Assembly (NCBI GenBank): GCA_025057315.1
Contig: JANWXW010000107.1
Coordinates: 1-48,034 of the forward strand
Origin: Myxococcota bacterium
GTDB taxonomy: Bacteria; Myxococcota_A; Polyangia; Palsa-1104; JAEUJZ01
Length of the DNA stretch: 48,034 nt
Direction: 5' to 3'
Shown here: one piece after another, positions 44,384 to 48,034 of the stretch
Numbering within the stretch: position 1 is the first letter of the stretch
Layout: each line of letters starts with the position of its first letter
Notes under the pieces: generated by a model
The model's input: only the letters and a program-made list of their open reading frames with translations
The model's database searches: none
Told to the model about the DNA's origin: nothing
Translations under genes and position numbers: made by a program

Positions 44384-47208
44384 GCGCTGGGACGCGGTGC
44401 GGACACGATCTCCGCCCCCGTGCCGGCAGGACCGACCATGGCGCTGGTCACCATGGCGCTGAGCCTGCCGGTAACTCCGCTGACGACAGCGGTGAAGATG
44501 GCCAGGATGACCGAGGTCGTCAGGGCGAACCCACGGCTGTAGCCCCGCACCCGCGCCAGGTCGAATAGGCCTCGGTTTGCTTTCCGCAACCGGTAGAGAT
44601 CGAACCCGCCAAGTCCCACCCAGCCAAGGATGCCCAACACCCCCACCCATCGCACCAGGCCCCGGCCCATGTCCTCGGGTCGGTACCAGGTGAGGACGGC
44701 CGATGGCACCTCGCAGGCCACCGTCAGGAGCGTAACGGCCATGGCCTTGATAAGGCCGTTGCGTCCCGGCAGGGCACCGAAGGCAAACCCGAAGAAGAAA
44801 CACATCCCCCCAATCTGGATGATAAGCCGCAGCGCACCCAGCACCTGCTGCAGCAGCCGGCCAGGATCGAAGGGTTCCTTGACCAGAAGCAAAAACAGCA
44901 GATAGAGGACCGTGGGCGCCAGGGCCAGCCGAAGGGCACGGCCTGCATCGGCCACCGGTCCCTCGGCCGTGCCGCAGGCCAAAATCGGCGGTAGCTCCTG
45001 GTAGCGCCGTTCGTACCCCTGGGCTGCAGCCTCGGCCTCGCGTGCTGCCAGCGCTTCCTGCGCCAGTCGATATGCCTCGGGCGATACCTCTCCGCGCCGC
45101 AGGCGCGCTTCCAGGGCGGCGCGCTCCTCGTGGACCTTGGCCACCGGATGGTCTCCGACAGCAAGCAGGACTGCCTCGACCTCGGCTGGCCTCGGGTCGC
45201 CCTCCTCGGTCGCAGCGGGCGCGCACGGCACCGGCTGCAGGTGCCTGCGCCAGATGCGGTAGACCAGCAGCGCTGCCAGCAGACCCAGGGGCAGGCCATG
45301 GTCCATGGCCAGCGGCGGCAGCGTCGAGAGGAACAACGGCCAGAGCAACCGTTCCACCGGGGTGCCATAGCGCAGATACAGGGCCGCTGCTGCCAGTGCG
45401 GTCCAGGCCGGCGAGAGCAACGCCAGGCGCCCTGCCACCGCATCAACGTAAAGTTGCGCCGGCTCTAGGCCGTCCATGACCAACACCAGCACCCCGATGA
45501 ACACCAGCGAACCCTGCCACCGTCGCGCCAGGCCGGCCAGCCGGGCCAGTCGCGCTGTGGCCAGCAGCGCCAGCAGCGCCAGCCCTGCCCCCAGCCCCAC
45601 CGACAGCGAGCCTCCGCGCTCCGCCATGCCCGCTATGAGGCGGTTGCCCAGGACGTACAGCCAGAACAGAGGAATGGAAAGAAATATCAATAATATCAAT
45701 AACTTAGGAACAGATCGGAGGAGCCCATGGCTGCGCAACGCGGCCACCACCCAGCTCACCGCTGCCAGCTCCCACAACAGGGCCACACCGAGCTGGAGCG
45801 CATCGCGCGGTGCCCCGGGCTGCGGCGCGACAGCAGCCGCCCACACCAGCGGGCTGCCTGCCCCCCCGATGACCAGCAGCAACAGCAGCGCGGTCAGCGA
45901 CAGCTGACCCAGAAGCGGCAATAGGATCATAAGCGGGAGCAGGCGCAGCACCAGCGCGATCACCTCCTGGGCGTGCTCCGCGATGCGCCGGGCCGGGTAC
46001 AGCAGCAGCACCGCTGGCTCTGGCATGTCGACCAGCGGCAGCACGGTTCGGCGGGCGAAGCGGAGGTAGGGCCCTGGCTCTCCGGTGGCGATGATCCAGC
46101 CGCTGTAGGCCAGGGGGGGCGGTTGGGCCTCGGCCAGCCGCGCCCCCTGGTCTGGCACGGCCTCCAGCGAGGCTGGCAGGTGCAGATCCGGATCGCCGGC
46201 AACCTCCAGGTGCAGGCGCGCGCCGCTATGAAACAGCAGGGTGCGCAGGACCTCGCTGCCTACCAGGTGGCACTGGCCACGGAGTCTTGTTGCTCCTGGC
46301 AAACGCTCGCTGGTGGCATCCTGCACCGGGCAGTTGAAGCGCTCCAGGGGACCGGAGGCGGTTGGGCCGATGCGCAGCGACACCGGCACCACGCCTTGCA
46401 GAGCGCGCCAGGGCGGCAGGGGTCCGGGAAACAGGCCGTCGGGCAGCGTCAGGTCCCAGCTCCACCGCACATCGCGTGCACCAACGGACAGCCGGGCCAC
46501 CAGCGCCACCGAGGATGGGGGTCGGTTGGCCAGCTGGGTCCGCTCGCTAAGCGTCGGCGGATCGGACAGCTGGGACGGGTTGCGTTCTGGGGCGCCAGGC
46601 AGCCTCTGGCGCGCCCGCAGAAGGTGCGCTCGCTCCAGCGGCAGAGGCAGGTCCATGCCGCCCATCCCGCTGGCCAGCAGGGGCAGCGTGCCGACGAGTT
46701 GCTCGCCGGCCTCCGTCAGCAACACCAGATCGACCTCGGCCCCCGGGGTACCCCGCACGGCAGCGTAGAGGCCAACCGGATCCACACCGCGTGCCACCTC
46801 CAGAAGGGGCGCAGGTAGCTCCTCGGGAAGCTGGATGAGGGAAACATGGCTGTGACGCAGCAGACCATCTCCCCCACAGCCACGCGCGCGCACCAGCAGT
46901 CGGTGGGGTCCAGGTGGCAGACCGACAGGCATGGCCACCGACACGGACCAGCCCTCGCCACGAGCGGGCAGGGATGCCCCCGCATCGAGCAACGCCTCGA
47001 ACAGCCCCCCCGCACAGGGGAGGAGCAGCGGCAAGCTGAGCGCTTCCTGCCGTGGCTGGAGGCGCTGAAGCATCGTCGCCGCTGGCTCCACCAGCCGGGG
47101 TGGCCCCGCCGGCTCTTCTTGCCACTGACTCCGCGCATGCGGCAGCAGGCTCCAGGAGGCCACCAGGGCAACGAAGGTGGTCAGGCCTGGCAGGAGCCAG
47201 ATGCGCAT
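44377..47208 (-). CDS. Large multi-domain membrane protein, unknown
   Basis: 943 residues. An N-terminal hydrophobic helix (LLPGLTTFVALVASWSLL) leads to an extracytoplasmic beta-rich region of about 370 residues, then a block of about eight membrane helices (starting VIALVLRLLPLMILLPLL), a cytoplasmic stretch with a helical hairpin like a SHOCT motif (ALEARLRRGEVSPEAYRLAQEAL), and five further helices. No catalytic motif is recognised. The YkvI/Yip1-like tail is only a guess. A patch of TTA and ATA codons, rare in this window, encodes KLLILLIFLSI near 45683-45700. It starts 14 bp after the DUF1501 gene stop, so the two are probably in one operon. Confidence 0.7.
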   Translation of the reverse strand: MRIWLLPGLTTFVALVASWSLLPHARSQWQEEPAGPPRLVEPAATMLQRLQPRQEALSLPLLLPCAGGLFEALLDAGASLPARGEGWSVSVAMPVGLPPGPHRLLVRARGCGGDGLLRHSHVSLIQLPEELPAPLLEVARGVDPVGLYAAVRGTPGAEVDLVLLTEAGEQLVGTLPLLASGMGGMDLPLPLERAHLLRARQRLPGAPERNPSQLSDPPTLSERTQLANRPPSSVALVARLSVGARDVRWSWDLTLPDGLFPGPLPPWRALQGVVPVSLRIGPTASGPLERFNCPVQDATSERLPGATRLRGQCHLVGSEVLRTLLFHSGARLHLEVAGDPDLHLPASLEAVPDQGARLAEAQPPPLAYSGWIIATGEPGPYLRFARRTVLPLVDMPEPAVLLLYPARRIAEHAQEVIALVLRLLPLMILLPLLGQLSLTALLLLLVIGGAGSPLVWAAAVAPQPGAPRDALQLGVALLWELAAVSWVVAALRSHGLLRSVPKLLILLIFLSIPLFWLYVLGNRLIAGMAERGGSLSVGLGAGLALLALLATARLARLAGLARRWQGSLVFIGVLVLVMDGLEPAQLYVDAVAGRLALLSPAWTALAAAALYLRYGTPVERLLWPLFLSTLPPLAMDHGLPLGLLAALLVYRIWRRHLQPVPCAPAATEEGDPRPAEVEAVLLAVGDHPVAKVHEERAALEARLRRGEVSPEAYRLAQEALAAREAEAAAQGYERRYQELPPILACGTAEGPVADAGRALRLALAPTVLYLLFLLLVKEPFDPGRLLQQVLGALRLIIQIGGMCFFFGFAFGALPGRNGLIKAMAVTLLTVACEVPSAVLTWYRPEDMGRGLVRWVGVLGILGWVGLGGFDLYRLRKANRGLFDLARVRGYSRGFALTTSVILAIFTAVVSGVTGRLSAMVTSAMVGPAGTGAEIVSAPRPSAQ
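45683..45700 (-). repeat. 9-bp tandem repeat in an AT-rich coding patch
   Basis: AATATCAAT occurs twice in direct tandem, inside the large membrane-protein gene. It encodes Leu/Ile-rich membrane residues through TTA and ATA codons that are scarce elsewhere in the gene. Confidence 0.7.
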
Positions 47209-47222
47209 GATGCAAAAAAATA

Positions 47223-48034
47223 TTAGCCGAGGGCGAGATCCTGATCCACTGTCAGGGGGAAGCGGCGCAGCGCTTCGGCCTCAGCGATGCCGGCGGCGCG
47301 GCGCAGTGCACGCATCAGGTGTCCGGGAGTGATCACCACCCCCCCAGAGTCGAGCGCCAGCGTGCGCGGGTGGACCCGCAGGGGACGCAACGCCTGCGCC
47401 ACGCCTCCGTCGGTGGTTCCGCCGATGGTCCGGCCTGTTGGCAGACGCAGCCCGCGGGCGCGCGCCGGTCGCGTCACCAGGACCATCGCGCTGCTCACGG
47501 GCCAGTGGTCCGTGCCGTCGTTGGTGTAGTAGGGCGTGCGGCCGAAGTCAGAGGTCATCAGCACCACGGCGGGCACCGAGCGGCGTTCGGCCTCCTCGAC
47601 CAGCAGCGTGACGGCCGACAGCAGGGCTCGCAGCCGGTCGCGCTGCGTGGCTTCGTTGGCCGCGTGGCTGTCGAAGCCGCGGATGCACAGGTTCATGCTG
47701 ACCGCCAGGCGCTGCTGGTAGGCGTCCAAGCCGAGGCGAATGAGCTTGCCCAGGTCATCCGGACCGCCGGGCACCGGAAGACGGGCTAGGTCGCGCTGCG
47801 CAGCGCGGGCCACCAGGAGCTGACGCAGCGCCTGCTGCTGCCCAGGCAGGCGCAGCGTGGCGAGCAATCGCTCTGTACGTCGGCGGTGGGCCTCCTCCAC
47901 CAGCGCCGCGGTGGCCGGCCGGAGAAACTGCTCCGCTCCGTCGGAATTGGGCTCGATAAGGGTGCGCAAGATGGCAGTGCCACCGAGCTGCACGCGCGCC
48001 GGGGCGATAAGATCAGCAGTTTCATCGTAACCAC
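47223..48034 (-). CDS. DUF1501 family protein (partial, 5' end missing)
   Basis: The last 270 codons are present; the frame is open to the edge of the window, so the start lies beyond base 48034. The visible part has the DUF1501 signature segment MTSDFGRTPYYTNDGTDHWP, followed by RGLRLPTGRTIGGTTDGG, and a preceding helical part with MNLCIRGFDSHAANEATQRDRL. DUF1501 proteins are alkaline-phosphatase-superfamily-like secreted enzymes, commonly exported by Tat and next to DUF1800 proteins; the missing N-terminus would show this. Substrate unknown. It is probably co-transcribed with the large membrane protein, 14 bp downstream. Confidence 0.85.
   Translation of the reverse strand, partial: GYDETADLIAPARVQLGGTAILRTLIEPNSDGAEQFLRPATAALVEEAHRRRTERLLATLRLPGQQQALRQLLVARAAQRDLARLPVPGGPDDLGKLIRLGLDAYQQRLAVSMNLCIRGFDSHAANEATQRDRLRALLSAVTLLVEEAERRSVPAVVLMTSDFGRTPYYTNDGTDHWPVSSAMVLVTRPARARGLRLPTGRTIGGTTDGGVAQALRPLRVHPRTLALDSGGVVITPGHLMRALRRAAGIAEAEALRRFPLTVDQDLALG

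Overview
This is a high-GC window with gene content typical of Myxococcota (the former delta-proteobacterial myxobacteria and relatives). The evidence is the mix of several sigma-54 activators, histidine kinases and stand-alone receivers, an RpoH-type sigma factor, an FHA protein, a Ser/Thr kinase with a C-terminal membrane anchor, an IgGFc-binding-type secreted protein, many lipoproteins and a BMC-T shell protein resembling those I recall from Haliangium. No species can be named from sequence alone. I recognise no rRNA, tRNA, insertion sequence, prophage or CRISPR array. Coding density is high, and five convergent gene pairs overlap at their 3' ends.

Layout. 1-3354 (minus strand): a partial FHA protein, a 27-bp direct repeat pair, a circularly permuted BMC-T shell protein, two lipoproteins and an RpoH-like sigma factor. 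3631-8914: a signalling block with an NtrC-type activator overlapping a cytosolic histidine kinase, two single-domain receivers, a helical unknown, and a second NtrC-type activator preceded by a good sigma-54 promoter and two inverted repeats. 9185-14049: a lipoprotein HtrA protease divergent from a membrane histidine kinase plus a third NtrC-type regulator. 14085-20160: a Cys-rich lipoprotein, glutathione reductase, an unknown, a short-chain dehydrogenase and a large flippase-like membrane protein with a secreted N-terminal domain. 20145-24231: thiD, rtcA, a DUF4384-like protein and a cation exchanger. 24257-29388: a histone-deacetylase-family hydrolase, a Ser/Thr kinase, an IgGFc-binding-type secreted protein and a predicted secreted atypical kinase. 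29577-38545: dGTPase, clpS-clpA, sppA, an unknown and htpG. 38660-42931: a beta-barrel protein and two thioredoxin-like lipoproteins, divergent from a secreted protein with 44 cysteines. 42981-48034: lemA with a TPM-domain protein, a 943-residue membrane protein and a partial DUF1501 protein.

Two themes stand out. The first is protein quality control in cytoplasm and envelope (RpoH-like sigma, ClpS/ClpA, HtpG, HtrA, SppA). The second is extracytoplasmic chemistry: thioredoxin-like lipoproteins beside cysteine-rich secreted proteins, and a predicted secreted kinase divergent from a large secreted protein. The secreted-kinase locus, the redox/cysteine-rich locus, the isolated BMC-T gene and the sigma-54 module are the best candidates for undescribed biology.
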